From the NCBI GenBank assembly GCA_033782935.1, contig JAWQEG010001436.1, positions 764,001 to 828,000 on the forward strand: 64,000 nucleotides of DNA, given 5' to 3'. How positions within the stretch are numbered: the first letter of the stretch is position 1; every line of letters starts with the position of its first letter. Source of the stretch: Petrolisthes cinctipes. Its lineage: Eukaryota > Arthropoda > Malacostraca > Decapoda > Porcellanidae. A program made the position numbers and the translations under genes. The notes beneath the pieces are model-generated. The model did not search any database. It saw only the letters and a program-made list of their open reading frames with translations, and had not been told where the DNA came from. Shown here piece after piece: positions 54,283 through 64,000 of the stretch.

Positions 54283-56240
54283 TCTATCTATCTATAGCTC
54301 TGACGCCTTGTTCTCTCCGGGAACTCCCTCCAAGGGGGTGGCCACGGCAGAAGTGTCTCCAGTTCTCCCTGTTCCAACACTCCCTCCTTACTTGGTCAAA
54401 CCCTACTCTGCTCCTTACGTTTCTCTCCTTTACATACTCTTCCACTCTGTTCTGCCACCTAACCGGCGGTCTGCCTCTCACACCAGGTCCCACAACCTCA
54501 CTCCCATACACCTTCTTTACAAATTCCTCACCTTGCATTCTCTCTACATGTTCAAACCACCTCAATGTATTACGCTTCACTCTCTCAACCACTCCACACT
54601 CAATACCAATTGCCTTTTCACTCATACCACATCTCTCATACACACTTTCGTTTCTTTCTCCATCCCACCTAGACACCCCAAATGCTCCTCTCAAAGTAAC
54701 TCATTTCCACAGCACCTATTCTAGACTGATGAACCCTACTCCATGTCCATGTCTCTGACGCATATGTCAGTGTTGGCAGGATTATAGTATACTATTTCGT
54801 AGTCCCCTTTTCACCTCCATACTCACACTTCTACCCTTCATAATCCTTTCCAATGATCCTATGACCTGTCTACCCCTCATTGCTCTCCCTAATTTCTCCT
54901 TCCGTACTTCCATGTTTACACAGAACTATGCCCAGGTACTTAAACTCCTTCACTTCCTCCATCCTCTCGCCCCTCAGAATTATCTCACACTTAGTCCCAG
55001 TTGGTACTCCCACTCTGTTAGATGTAGCAAAGTCAATCACTTCAGTTTCTGCTATCTCAAACACCATCACTTTACTTTTACCAACATTCACCTTTAATTT
55101 CCTTCGTTTACACAAAGACTGAAACTCGTCCACCACTCTCTGTAACTCCCTTTCACTCTCAGTCATCAACACAGTGTCATCCGCAAATAAACTTGCCACC
55201 AAGGACCAATTTGCTTCATTCAGCCTCAACTTCACCCCCAGACTATTCACTTTGGCTTTCATCTCTCTCATACAACCATCCATATATATATATTGAATAG
55301 CCATAGTGACATATACACATCCCTGTCTCAGCCCTACACTAATATTAAAACTCTCAATTAGATCACCCTCTACCCGCACACATGCTGTTGCCTCTGAATA
55401 AAAGGCCTCAATGCCTTTCAGCAAAGACCCCCCAACACCATAAATTCTGAACACCTCTGTCATAGCCCTCCTATCAACCCTATCGTATGCCTTCTCCAAG
55501 TCCATGAAGGCAGCATACAACTTTCTACCCTTCCCAATATATTTCTCCACTATTGATTTTAATGCAAATATTTGGTCCACACATCCTCTACCCTTTCTGA
55601 ATCCTCCCTGCTCCTCACTAAATTTATTCCCTGTTACTTCAATCAGTCTCTCAGTAAGAACCTTCCCATACACCTTCCCCGGTACACTGAGAAGGCTTAT
55701 TCCCCTATAGCTACCACACTCCTCCTTACTCCCCTTCCCCTTATACAAAGGTAAAATTATGGCTCTTCTCCAATCCTCTGGCACCTCTCCCTGCCTCCAA
55801 GCCAATGTGCATATAAGCAACATCCACTCTACCACTACCTCCCCCCCCCACACTTTAACATTTCATCAGTTATCCCATCCACCCCCGGTGCCTTTCCCAT
55901 CTTCAACTTTGCTATTGCTTTCCTAACCTCTTCCCTTCCTAATTCTCCCTGTACGCCCTGTCGTCTACCACCTGCCTCCATCACCACCTTCCCTCCCGTC
56001 CCCCCAGTCATCAGACCATCAAAATGCCTCTTCCACACTTTCACTCACAGTAACTCCATCCTCTCTCTTCATTCTCATGCTACCAGACTTTCCTTCTCCT
56101 CTTTCTCTTTTAACCTCCTTCCAGAATAACTCCTTGTTCTCTTTATAGAATTCGCGCGCCAAATGTACAGCTTGAACAGAAGCTCGAACGGATTTTTTCC
56201 GTTCGAGACGCTTAAATCGCACGCCAAATGTACAGCTTGA
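54283..56240 (-). pseudogene. LINE-F: RTE-like LINE, 5'-truncated and frameshifted
   Basis: The 3' end is a (ATAG)n tail (plus strand CTATCTATCTATC at about 54281-54294). Pieces on the minus strand: linker (KENKELFWKEVKRERGEG, 56019-56222; GKAPGVDGITDEMLK, 55835-56044); RT 54870-55853 (WRRAIILPLYKGKGSKEECG, YRGISLLSVPGKVYGKVL, EEQGGFRKGRGCVDQIFALK, AAFMDLEKAYDRVDRRAM, LFADDTVLMTES, VFEIAETEVID); C-terminal region 54284-54694 (RNTLRWFEHVERMQGEEFVK, RGRPPVRWQNRVEEYV). The palm is damaged where SPWLFN should follow VGLRQGC. No endonuclease is left. The LRWFGH...RGRPP tail and tetranucleotide tail fit RTE-type elements common in crustacean genomes. Confidence 0.82.
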
Positions 56241-56319
56241 ACGGAAATTTTCCGTTTGAGCTGAAGAAGGCTATTTGGAAATTCAGTCAGTCTTGGGCCT
56301 TCAAACTGAAAAGCCATAT
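56241..56319. other. Short junction sequence
   Basis: Contains GCCAAATGTACAGCTTGAAC, repeated from 56157-56178 in the LINE-F end, a short direct duplication of about 60 bases. Confidence 0.5.
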
Positions 56320-56938
56320 ATAAAGTAAAGTTTTGTTTGTCTGTCTGTGGGTGTGTGTGTCTGTCTGTCTGGTTATGGCCGCGAATACTGCTGGTCGGAA
56401 TGGCCTGAAACTTGGCACAAAGGGGTATTGTTACCCGAGAATGAACATGGGCTAGGTGTCGTTGTGCTAAAACATCAAATTCAATGAGCAATGAGCATAA
56501 TGAGCTCAAAATTGCCAAAAATGGGTTAAAAAGGTCCACAAACCGTGCTGGCAATGTCATGCAACTTGCTACAAAGAGGTATTGTTACCTAAAGAAGAAC
56601 AGGGGCTTGGTATTGTGCTCAAACGTCATCTTCAATGAGCAAATGAGCAAAATGCTCTTAAACCTGCCTAAATGAGCCCAACTATTCCATCAGACACACC
56701 ATTTCAGTTTAAGCAGCTGCAGTTCCCTGTTCGAGTCAGCTTAGCAATGACCATCAACAAAGCACAGGGTCAGTCACTTAAAACTGCAGGTCTGAGTTTG
56801 GAATCGGAATGCTTCTCCCACGGCCAACTCTATGTCGGCTGCTCAAGAGTCTGATCGCCACAATACATTTACTTCCATGCGATAGAGGGTAAAACAACGA
56901 ACATCGTCTACCCAGAAGTATTGACACCGTAATCAGAG
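56320..56938 (+). pseudogene. Helitron-like element remnant with Pif1 helicase C-terminus
   Basis: From about 56672 the plus strand encodes SDTPFQFKQLQFPVRVSLAM, TINKAQGQSLKTAGLSLESE, FSHGQLYVGCSRV, then TGA, and in frame SPQYIYFHAIEGKTTNIVYP. These are helicase motifs V-VI of the Rep/helicase protein of Helitrons (FP.R..FAMTINKAQGQ, F.HGQLYVA.SRV). The upstream part (56320-56670) with GTCTGTCTGTGGGTGTGTGT and TGGTCGGAATGGCCTGAAAC has no ORF of note and may be non-coding Helitron sequence. Rep and most of the helicase are absent, and one in-frame stop is present. Confidence 0.75.
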
Positions 56939-59725
56939 TTTTTTTTTTTTTATTATTAATTGCGCCGTAGCGTCAATCAACAGGCAGGCAACAATACATA
57001 CGGGTAGGCAGGACCCATGAAAATCCAATGACTACAACCACACACACGCACATACACACACACACACACATCACGAAAACATAACAGAATGAAGCACAAG
57101 CATACAGACAAATATTTATATTATGACCTACTTAAATCCACCAAAACGAGGGTGGCGTACCAGAAGTTCCTCTAAAACCTGATGGTTCAGCAGGTGTCGA
57201 CAAACCACATCAAGTGGCAGGCCCCGGGGCAGCAAGTGTCGGACAGTGGGGCAGGCCAGACAATAGGCCTGTGTTAGCACGAGGCGCTCGACACAAGTGA
57301 CACTCAGTGAAGGGAGGCTCACCCTGCATCCCAGCAACTTGCCATGGTGGCCGGTAGCCAAGCTTCAAACGAGCAGAAACTACATTGTGCCTCCGAACCA
57401 TGAGGCCTCGACGACGGTAGGAATATTTGTGACCGCAGACAGACTCGTAATGGGTGATGGAGATGCTGAAGGGCCTCTCTGCATCCCTACGTCGCCATAC
57501 AGGGAGGAGAGCGGTGGAGCGGACTCTAGAGATGTAACATGTCAGGGAGAGAGGACGTCCAACACCACGAGGAGGCAGATGGCAGGCTTCCTTTGCGAGT
57601 CTGTCAACTGTACCATTGTGACGTAAACTTACATGTTATGGCACCCATCAAAATTTGATAGTCAAGTTACAATGACACAATATGGCCAAAAAAGATAAAA
57701 TTTGCTGAATAACAGTAGAGTGTGTGGGCTGAACACAAGAGAGGGAATGAAGGGCAGGTTTGGAGTCACAAAATATGGCAGCATTCACTCCACGTTGACA
57801 AACAACACTAACAGCATCCAGAATGGCATACAGTTCACACAATGTTGAGCTAGAGTGGTTACAGAGACGACGGCCAACCCAGCCCCCTGGAGGTGACTCC
57901 AGGTCAGGCGAGAAAGCAGCACAACCTGCTGTATCATCCACTTGCAATGAGCCATCAGTGTAGAGGCAGTATGGATTTGTGATGGAGGACGTCATGTTTC
58001 TATGTGTTCCAGAGCCAACTGCCGCAGTAGAGAAGGCAGTTCCAACTTCGAAGTAGGTGTGAAGCTCACATCAGGTGTTAATAGCATCCACGGAGGGGGC
58101 CCTGGGGGGACACCTGCAACCATTATATCTATATTAAGACTACGGAGCATAGAGGAAACAGACCTTATAAGAGTACGTCCAGCAGGCAGTATGGGAGGGA
58201 CCGAGTAGTTTGGTCTAAACGAATTCCTGACTAACTGAGAGTAATGGGGTGAAAGATGTGGGAAATGGAGGCACTTGACAGTGAAGCAAGTAACATTAGA
58301 ATAATTTCTCTCCACTAATGGGGGAAGACGCAACTCACGCTGCATGTTCACTATCCTGGCTGACATTGGACAACCGAGAATTATTCTCATTGATCTATTC
58401 TGAAATTTTTCTAAAGTTTCAAGAGTAGCCCTGGGAAGTTGAATCAGAGCAGGGGAGAGGTAATCAACAACTGAACGGATAAAAGCAATATAGATGGTTC
58501 TGGCTACTGGGATGGAGATGCCTGAGGAGTTGTTAGTGAGCCATTGAAGTGGTGTAAGTCGGCACTGGAGACGACCCAATAAGTCCTGGACAATTGGATG
58601 GTCTTGAGGTCTGGCAGGGACAATCGGCCAAATATTGACTGGCAAGCCCAGGTAGCGGTACTGGGAACACATGGGAATGACAGTCCCTCCAATGGTGAAC
58701 ACTGGCTGAGCTTGAGGAAGGCGGCAGGTGAATATTCTGCTCTTATCTGGGGAGACAATAATGCCACAGTGAGAGGAGGCCACAGAGAAGGAGTCAAGAA
58801 ACCGCTGGAGATCCCTTGGTGAGGTAGAATGAACACAGATATCATCAGCATAGCACGTAATTGTAGCTCCAGGAATATCAGGGAGAGAAGTGAGCAGCTG
58901 ATGCATCAGAATATTAAATAACAATGGGCTGAGAACACCCCCTTGAGGCGTACCAAGATGAAAACTGCGCAAAGGACTGAGCGCACCACTGAAAAACACA
59001 TGGGAGGTCCTGTTACTCAGGTAGCCCCGAATCCACCGTAATAGATTACCCTTTATCCCAAAGTCAACCAGTTGATCCAAAATGACGTCTCTATTAGCAA
59101 CATCGAAAGCACTTCGAAGGTCAATGAAGGCCACCACACTGTCCCTGGAATGGCGAGAGTACAAGTCGACTAGGCAGTGGTGTGTGCTCCGCTGGGGAAG
59201 GAAACCAAACAGCCATGGAGAAAGGCGATCATGCAATCTGTACATGAGACGATTGAGTAAGATTCTCCCCATAACCTTACAAAAACAGGAAGTAAGGGAA
59301 ATAGGCCTGAACTTCGCAGTGCCGGGCTTAGGGATGGGTATTGTTGTGCTGCTGGTCCAGGCTCGTGGTACACAACCATCACGAAGACAAAGATTGTACA
59401 GTCGAAGTAGAGGGTTCCCAGGAACTTGTTGAATTAGGCGCAGCACAGCATAAGTAATACCATCATCACCAGGGGAAGAAGCTCTACCCCGAGAGAGAGC
59501 ACGGCGCAACTCCTCCTCACTTATCTCCTCTGCATCATCGTCATCATCTTGCAACAGAGGAGACATTAGACGTAGCCGATGGACAGCAGCACGGGAAGCG
59601 AGTACATCTTGTATGTGGATGGGTAGACTGGCTGGGGTAGATTGTTCTGACCAAGCATCGACAAGTTGTTGGGCATAGTCGGCGGGAGTGGCCGGCATCT
59701 TTTTAACAACCCGACGAATGAGGTG
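56939..59725 (-). pseudogene. LINE-A, third copy, 3' half, interrupted by gypsy-2
   Basis: Minus strand, about 95 percent identical to the copy at 10810-16459. The 3' end shows a T run (56940-56954) and the same 3' UTR. RT is open from about 59700 to 57992 (FRPISLTSCFCKVMGRILLN, GTPQGGVLSPLLFNILMHQL, CYADDICVHSTS). RNase H is in the shifted piece 57648-57995 (YTDGSLQVDDTAGCA, FCDSKPALHSL), and the C-terminal Cys/His region at 57128-57400 is damaged (an internal deletion near 57270 joins ANT to GLL). It ends at 59725 where the gypsy-2 LTR is inserted; the 5' part of this LINE should lie beyond gypsy-2, outside the window. Confidence 0.88.
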
Positions 59726-60369
59726 TGTTACGACCCTGTCCCTCCACCTGTGTTTGTTGGCCTGTGCAGCAGTAGAGGTGGTGACAGACCTACTACCCAC
59801 TAATTTATTCTATGCCCATCTTTAAAACTACACAACAACCAAAACCATCGACAGAGCACTCCACCTCACCAACCCTACACTTCAAGTCACCACACCAGTG
59901 AAACAGATTCGACTTGGTTCATTTAGCCCCAACCGAGGTGACTACAAAGAGGGAGAGAGGTGGAGAAGTCAGTCTCATCTTAGCAACCATTGGTGTTCTT
60001 ACTCCTGGAGGTGACGGAGGACGTGGTGGTATTACTAAGGAAATGGGTTTTTAACAGCTGTTACCATCTCGCTGCCTGTCAGGTTTTTTATTTATATTGT
60101 GTTTATGTGTTTTAGGTTTAAGGTTAAATATTATATAATATTGTGTGCAGAAGTGGATACTTCCTTCTTTGTTGGGACTCGGGGTTTATACTTTGTAATA
60201 TATTGTTATGTATCGAATTGGTTAAGTGACTTAATTAAACTTTAAAATTTGCTCTATCGTTTAGTTTCTAATATCTACTGAACATTGTTGTTGGCTTCTT
60301 AGTTGGTTGCTCTCTATCCCCTAGATTTAGAGTAAGGGCAAATCAGGGTAATCAGCTAGGGGCGTAACA
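59726..60369 (+). repeat. gypsy-2 5' LTR (644 bp)
   Basis: Begins TGTTACGACCC and ends GGGGCGTAACA, so the termini TGTTACG/CGTAACA are inverted repeats of the TG...CA type. It lies between LINE-A sequence and the primer-binding site. Confidence 0.85.
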
Positions 60370-60392
60370 ATTGAGGGGCCCGTCCGGGATGG
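60370..60392 (+). other. gypsy-2 primer-binding site (candidate)
   Basis: Directly after the LTR: ATTGAGGGGCCCGTCCGGGA. The CCGTCCGGGA core resembles primer-binding sites that use tRNA 3' ends in retroelements (for example tRNA-Pro type), but the expected leading TGG is not exact, so the tRNA is not named. Confidence 0.5.
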
Positions 60393-61292
60393 CTTATGTG
60401 ATGGTTTCCTCTTTTGCACACATTTTTTGTACAGTTTAGTTTGACCCTGCTATGAGTACAAGGAGAATACATATTTCTCAGGTGATGTTTTCTTAATTGT
60501 AGGTTGTATATGTACCTGTGTATTTCCTGAAGACACGTATTGCATTTTTGCAATTGGCCATTGTTGATTTGCTTTACAATTGCTTGAGAAATCAGTCATC
60601 TGTTAATGTTGTCTTGCCGTACGTTCCTCCCTACCAGTTTATTTTTTTAGTTAAGTGAACGGTAAGAATTACCTACTCTCACACTGCTAATCAGAGACTC
60701 TCTCATTATCGTGAGCACTCAAAGCTCATCAACTAACCTGTTATATTTCGAGCATACAAAACTCATTTTATTTAATATACAGGTATAGTACAACTCAGTT
60801 ATAATGTGACCATGCCAAACTTATAAAAGTACTCAGCTAAGATCTCTTAGTGCGTATTAGTGGGAATATTGCCTGATCTAAAGCTATATCGGCACATTAT
60901 GATTCGAAGTTTTCATCAACTATAGTGGTTGATCCCAAGTTTATAAGTTGATTGAACAAATTTTTCATTCAAATTTGCAATCCAGGAGCAAATAAGGGTG
61001 AAAGATTATCCATCTACTGGCTATCACTGTTTTTTAATGTGTCTATTATCGTGTCCAATTCATCTATAGTTTCGGTTGGACTCTTGTCATAGATGTACAG
61101 GTGCTAGCTAACTGGGTGAGTGTGGGATAATTCTAATTCCTTCATGCTGTTTCGTTAATTAATAGACTTTAGCAACTTATTTCAACCTTGTCTTCAATCA
61201 ACTTCATATTAATCACTAAGAGATCATGGCACTTGTGTTAAGCAGGTTGTCAAAACAGTAGGTTAAGTAAGGTTGGAATCTTTCTCAGTAAA
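60393..61292 (+). other. gypsy-2 untranslated leader
   Basis: About 0.9 kb of AT-rich sequence with no credible ORF, between primer-binding site and gag; it would hold packaging signals. Confidence 0.55.
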
Positions 61293-62903
61293 ATGTCCGA
61301 TTTTGACGGGACAACCTTTGTCCTTAATCCTTCAGTGGACGAGTTTATAAGTGCTGAAATACGTAAAGATGATTTAAAATTTATTGCTACCTCTTTCAAG
61401 TTTGGGTTTCGGGCTGATATTAGGAAGGCAGAGCTGAAGAGGTTAATCACAAAGCATTTAGGTGGTAAGGACATTCGAGATGACCTCTCGGTTGTTTCCG
61501 TTAATGATTCTCAGACATTGTTAGAAATAGAGAGGCTTAAATTTGAAACTTTAATGTTTAAAGCTGACTATGAAAGGGAAGAAAGAAAGTTGGAAAGAGA
61601 GCACGAGCTAAGAGTGCTAACATTAAAGCAGAGGAGTGATAGTGATAATTCAAACTATTTTGATGTGAGTCGGTGTACGAAACTAATTCCTCCATTTTCT
61701 GATTCAAATCCTGAAGCCTTCTTCAGAGAATTTGAATCAACCGCTACTCATTTTAATTGGCCTAAGGAACACTGGGTTTGGCTAGTTAAACCTAAATTAA
61801 CAGGGAAGGCTCTTAATGTTTGTGAGGAACTTCAAACTACTACTACATATGACGAATTAAGGGAAGCCATACTTGCCTCATATTCTATTACTACAGAGGG
61901 TTATAGGCAGGCATTTAGAAATTTGAGTAAACTTTTCCATCAGACCTATACAGAGTTTGCATCTGAAAAATTAAGACTATTTGAGAGGTGGTTAAAATCA
62001 GCTGGTGTCACAACATTTGAGGGAATGGTCAACCTTATTGTTTTTGAGGAAGTAAAGAGAAAGGTTCCACACCAAATTATGTTACACCTGATAGACAAAG
62101 AGGAGACCGATCTTCTAAAGGCAGCGAGATTGGCAGATGTTTTTTCCCTTGTCCACCGTCACACTCTTGGGGATAAGAGAAAGGTTGCTTATAATGTACA
62201 GTCTTCTGCAGGATCGAGATCAGGACCAGGAGACCTAGCTAAAGAACAAACTCAAACACTCCCTATCAGCAAATTACCATTTTGTAAATTTTGTAAAAAG
62301 GAAGGCCATGTCATTAAAGACTGTCCTGATCCCCGATGTAAAGTCTCTAAACAAAGTATCTTCACTAAACCCCTTGCTGCTACTAATGTAACTCATGAAT
62401 CCAAAGATTTGTTTAAAGCTTTCAGGTCTCAGGGTACTGTATCCACTGGTTTTAATTATAGGAAATTTCCTGTAAGAGTGGTTAGAGATACCTGTTGTGC
62501 ACAAACTGTAATAACTAACAAGGTATTACCTAAGATAGAGGAATATTTCACAGGAGAAAAGGTGTACTTAGAGGTTATAAAACACCGCACTCCAGTTAAA
62601 CTAGCTAAAGTTTACTTGGAGTGTGACTTGGTTAATGGTCCTGTAACTGTAGGAGTTACTGATGCACCTCTTCCAATTCCTAATGCAGACCTACTCCTGG
62701 GAAATGATTTAGCTGGTGATTTAGTGGTTCCTCGGCTGAAAGTTCAGGATATGCCATCTAATTTTAGTCCTACCCAAGAACTTGAAAATGACCAACCTAA
62801 TCTTTTCCATATTTGTGTAATTACTAGAGCTAAAGCTCTAACTCAGGCTCAGACTGAGGAACATCCTCAAGGAGACCTGCCAACCTTTAATCTGTCGAAT
62901 TAA
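61293..62903 (+). CDS. gypsy-2 Gag-protease
   Basis: 536 residues from ATG 61293 (MSDFDGTTFVLNPSVDEFIS) to TAA 62901-62903. Order: N-terminal helical region with charged coil (EIERLKFETLMFKADYEREE, about 85-115), capsid-like domain about 130-270 (LIPPFSDSNPEAFFREFEST, WPKEHWVWLVKPKLTGKALN, RQAFRNLSKLFHQTYTEFAS), one zinc knuckle near 330 (CKFCKKEGHVIKDC), and an aspartic protease about 385-475 with active-site region FPVRVVRDTCCAQTVITN and a second half ending ADLLLGNDLAG. Function: particle assembly, RNA packaging and precursor cleavage. The active site reads DTC where DTG or DSG is usual, which may weaken the enzyme. The stop overlaps the next ATG as TAATG, so pol probably starts by reinitiation or readthrough. 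No internal stop. Confidence 0.88.
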   Translation: MSDFDGTTFVLNPSVDEFISAEIRKDDLKFIATSFKFGFRADIRKAELKRLITKHLGGKDIRDDLSVVSVNDSQTLLEIERLKFETLMFKADYEREERKLEREHELRVLTLKQRSDSDNSNYFDVSRCTKLIPPFSDSNPEAFFREFESTATHFNWPKEHWVWLVKPKLTGKALNVCEELQTTTTYDELREAILASYSITTEGYRQAFRNLSKLFHQTYTEFASEKLRLFERWLKSAGVTTFEGMVNLIVFEEVKRKVPHQIMLHLIDKEETDLLKAARLADVFSLVHRHTLGDKRKVAYNVQSSAGSRSGPGDLAKEQTQTLPISKLPFCKFCKKEGHVIKDCPDPRCKVSKQSIFTKPLAATNVTHESKDLFKAFRSQGTVSTGFNYRKFPVRVVRDTCCAQTVITNKVLPKIEEYFTGEKVYLEVIKHRTPVKLAKVYLECDLVNGPVTVGVTDAPLPIPNADLLLGNDLAGDLVVPRLKVQDMPSNFSPTQELENDQPNLFHICVITRAKALTQAQTEEHPQGDLPTFNLSN

Positions 62904-64000
62904 TGACACCCGAACAACTAGTTAAACACCAACATCTAGACACTACACTTTCGAAGCTTCACCACCAAGCTGTACCTGAAAAAGACATAGACAAAAAACC
63001 CTCATTTTATTACAAGGATGAAATTTTCATGAGATTCTACAGACCACCTGAACTTTCAACTGAGGACACCTGGGCTGAAAACCACCAAATAGTATTACCA
63101 TGTTCAGTCAGGGGAAAAATTATGGAGATTGCTCATGAAGGATTTGGTGGACATTTGGGAATTAGAAAGACATACCATAAGTTGTTGAATTTGTTCTATT
63201 GGCCTGGGATGAAAAGAGATATCACCCAATTCATAAATTCTTGTCATACATGTCAAGTAATGGGAAGGCCTAATCAGACCATACCACCATATCCCTTACA
63301 ACCCATTAAAGTCCCTTCAGAACCATTCTCAAAGATAATCATAGACTGTGTTGGTCCCCTACCCAAAACTAAAAAGGGAAATCAATACCTCTTAACGGTT
63401 ATGTGTTCAACTACCAGGTATCCCGAAGCTTTCCCATTGAAGAACATATCTGCTAAAACAATTGCTAAACATTTGACCCACATGTTCACAACTTTTGGTA
63501 TTCCACAGGAAGTGCAGAGTGACAGAGGAAGCAATTTCACCGGCAACCTTTTTGTACAGGTTCTTAAGGAGTTGGGAATTAAGCAGTCTCTGTCAACTGC
63601 TTACCATCCGGAGTCTCAAGGCAGCTTAGAACGGTGGCACCAAACACTAAAGTCTATGCTACGCAAATATTGCAATGAAAACCTTGAGTCTTGGGATACA
63701 GGTTTGGACTTTATGCTCTTTGCTATTAGGGAAACCCCTCAGGAATCACTAGGTTATTCACCATTTGAGCTTTTATTTGGTCAGAAAGTCAGAGGACCAT
63801 TAACACTGGTACAGGAGAAGTGGCTTCACCCTCCTCCTGTTGAACCAGTAACAGTGTCAACATTTATGCAAAATCTTCAAAAGACTCTGACTAAAGTGCG
63901 TCAGCTTGCCAAAGAAAATCTTGTAACTGCTCAGAGTAAGATGAAAGTTCATTTTGACAAAACAACAAAGCTCAGAGAATTCAAAATAGGAGATAAAGTC
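62903..64000 (+). CDS. gypsy-2 Pol, integrase at its N-terminus (partial, runs off the window)
   Basis: At least 366 codons from ATG 62903, open to the window end. N-terminal part MTPEQLVKHQHLDTTLSKLH, then the zinc-binding H-H-C-C domain (HEGFGGHLGIRKTYHKLLNL, CHTCQ, residues about 78-116). The catalytic core follows with D,D(35)E: IIIDCVGPLPKT near 148, VQSDRGSNF near 207, SQGSLERWH 36 residues later. The C-terminal side carries ETPQESLGYSPFELLFGQKV and RGPL, then MKVHFDKTTKLREFKIGDKV at the window edge. It integrates the element cDNA. No reverse transcriptase lies between protease and this integrase; RT is expected downstream, as in Gmr1-like elements. Confidence 0.88.
   Translation, partial: MTPEQLVKHQHLDTTLSKLHHQAVPEKDIDKKPSFYYKDEIFMRFYRPPELSTEDTWAENHQIVLPCSVRGKIMEIAHEGFGGHLGIRKTYHKLLNLFYWPGMKRDITQFINSCHTCQVMGRPNQTIPPYPLQPIKVPSEPFSKIIIDCVGPLPKTKKGNQYLLTVMCSTTRYPEAFPLKNISAKTIAKHLTHMFTTFGIPQEVQSDRGSNFTGNLFVQVLKELGIKQSLSTAYHPESQGSLERWHQTLKSMLRKYCNENLESWDTGLDFMLFAIRETPQESLGYSPFELLFGQKVRGPLTLVQEKWLHPPPVEPVTVSTFMQNLQKTLTKVRQLAKENLVTAQSKMKVHFDKTTKLREFKIGDKV

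Larger units (their letters stand above)
59726..64000 (+). mobile_element. gypsy-2: largely intact Ty3/gypsy element with integrase-first pol (runs off the window)
   Basis: 5' LTR 59726-60369, candidate primer-binding site just after, leader to 61292, gag-protease ORF 61293-62903, then pol ORF from 62903 beginning with integrase and open to the window end. It is inserted into LINE-A copy 3. The absence of any frame break in 2.7 kb of coding sequence indicates a young copy. Its 3' LTR, RT and RNase H are not in view. Confidence 0.85.

Overview
This window looks like a repeat-dense piece of an arthropod nuclear genome, most likely a malacostracan crustacean. The organism is an inference. It rests on spliced exons of a beaten-path (Beat) type immunoglobulin gene, TTAGG-like (arthropod telomere type) runs, abundant ATT/TA/GA simple repeats, and many crowded non-LTR retrotransposons. 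There is no prokaryotic gene organisation: no operons and no Shine-Dalgarno spacing. No tRNA, rRNA or CRISPR array was seen.

Layout. 1-5068: no gene; short inverted repeats, a GC-rich palindrome, a purine minisatellite, ATT tracts and two copies of a small palindromic MITE. 5069-16845: an old plus-strand I-type LINE (LINE-A) broken by three insertions: a 3.7 kb DNA transposon (6229-9974), a small MITE (10130-10402) and a younger, complete minus-strand LINE-A (10810-16459) with a 12-bp target duplication. 16941-23439: a 6.5 kb inverted-repeat structure with 2 kb arms around a 2.5 kb spacer of (TA)n and a 38-bp satellite. The arms carry nested SINEs and hAT-like elements, and a third arm copy lies at 36444-38125.

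23441-32660: a decayed Ty3/gypsy element (gypsy-1) whose 5' LTR is split by a second, full-length LINE (LINE-B, 16-bp target duplication). 32661-35950: a third LINE (LINE-C). 38210-42302: unassigned sequence with small MITEs. 42371-43538: a 5'-truncated Penelope-like element with hammerhead-like motifs in inverted terminal repeats, flanked by (TA)n.

43668-48278: the only host gene recognised, three minus-strand Beat-like exons with matching splice phases, their introns filled with MITEs and a SINE. 48363-53260: two LINEs meeting tail to tail. 54283-56240: an RTE-type LINE. 56320-56938: a Helitron helicase remnant. 56939-59725: another LINE-A copy, interrupted by a largely intact Ty3/gypsy element (gypsy-2, 59726 to the window end) with a 644-bp LTR, an open gag-protease ORF and an open integrase-first pol ORF.

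Most notable: both gypsy elements place integrase directly after protease and, where visible, before reverse transcriptase. This is the Ty1/copia-like order known in Gmr1-like Ty3/gypsy elements. Other notable points are the long inverted-repeat structure with a datable insertion history, a SINE family with target duplications, and the Penelope ribozyme motifs.
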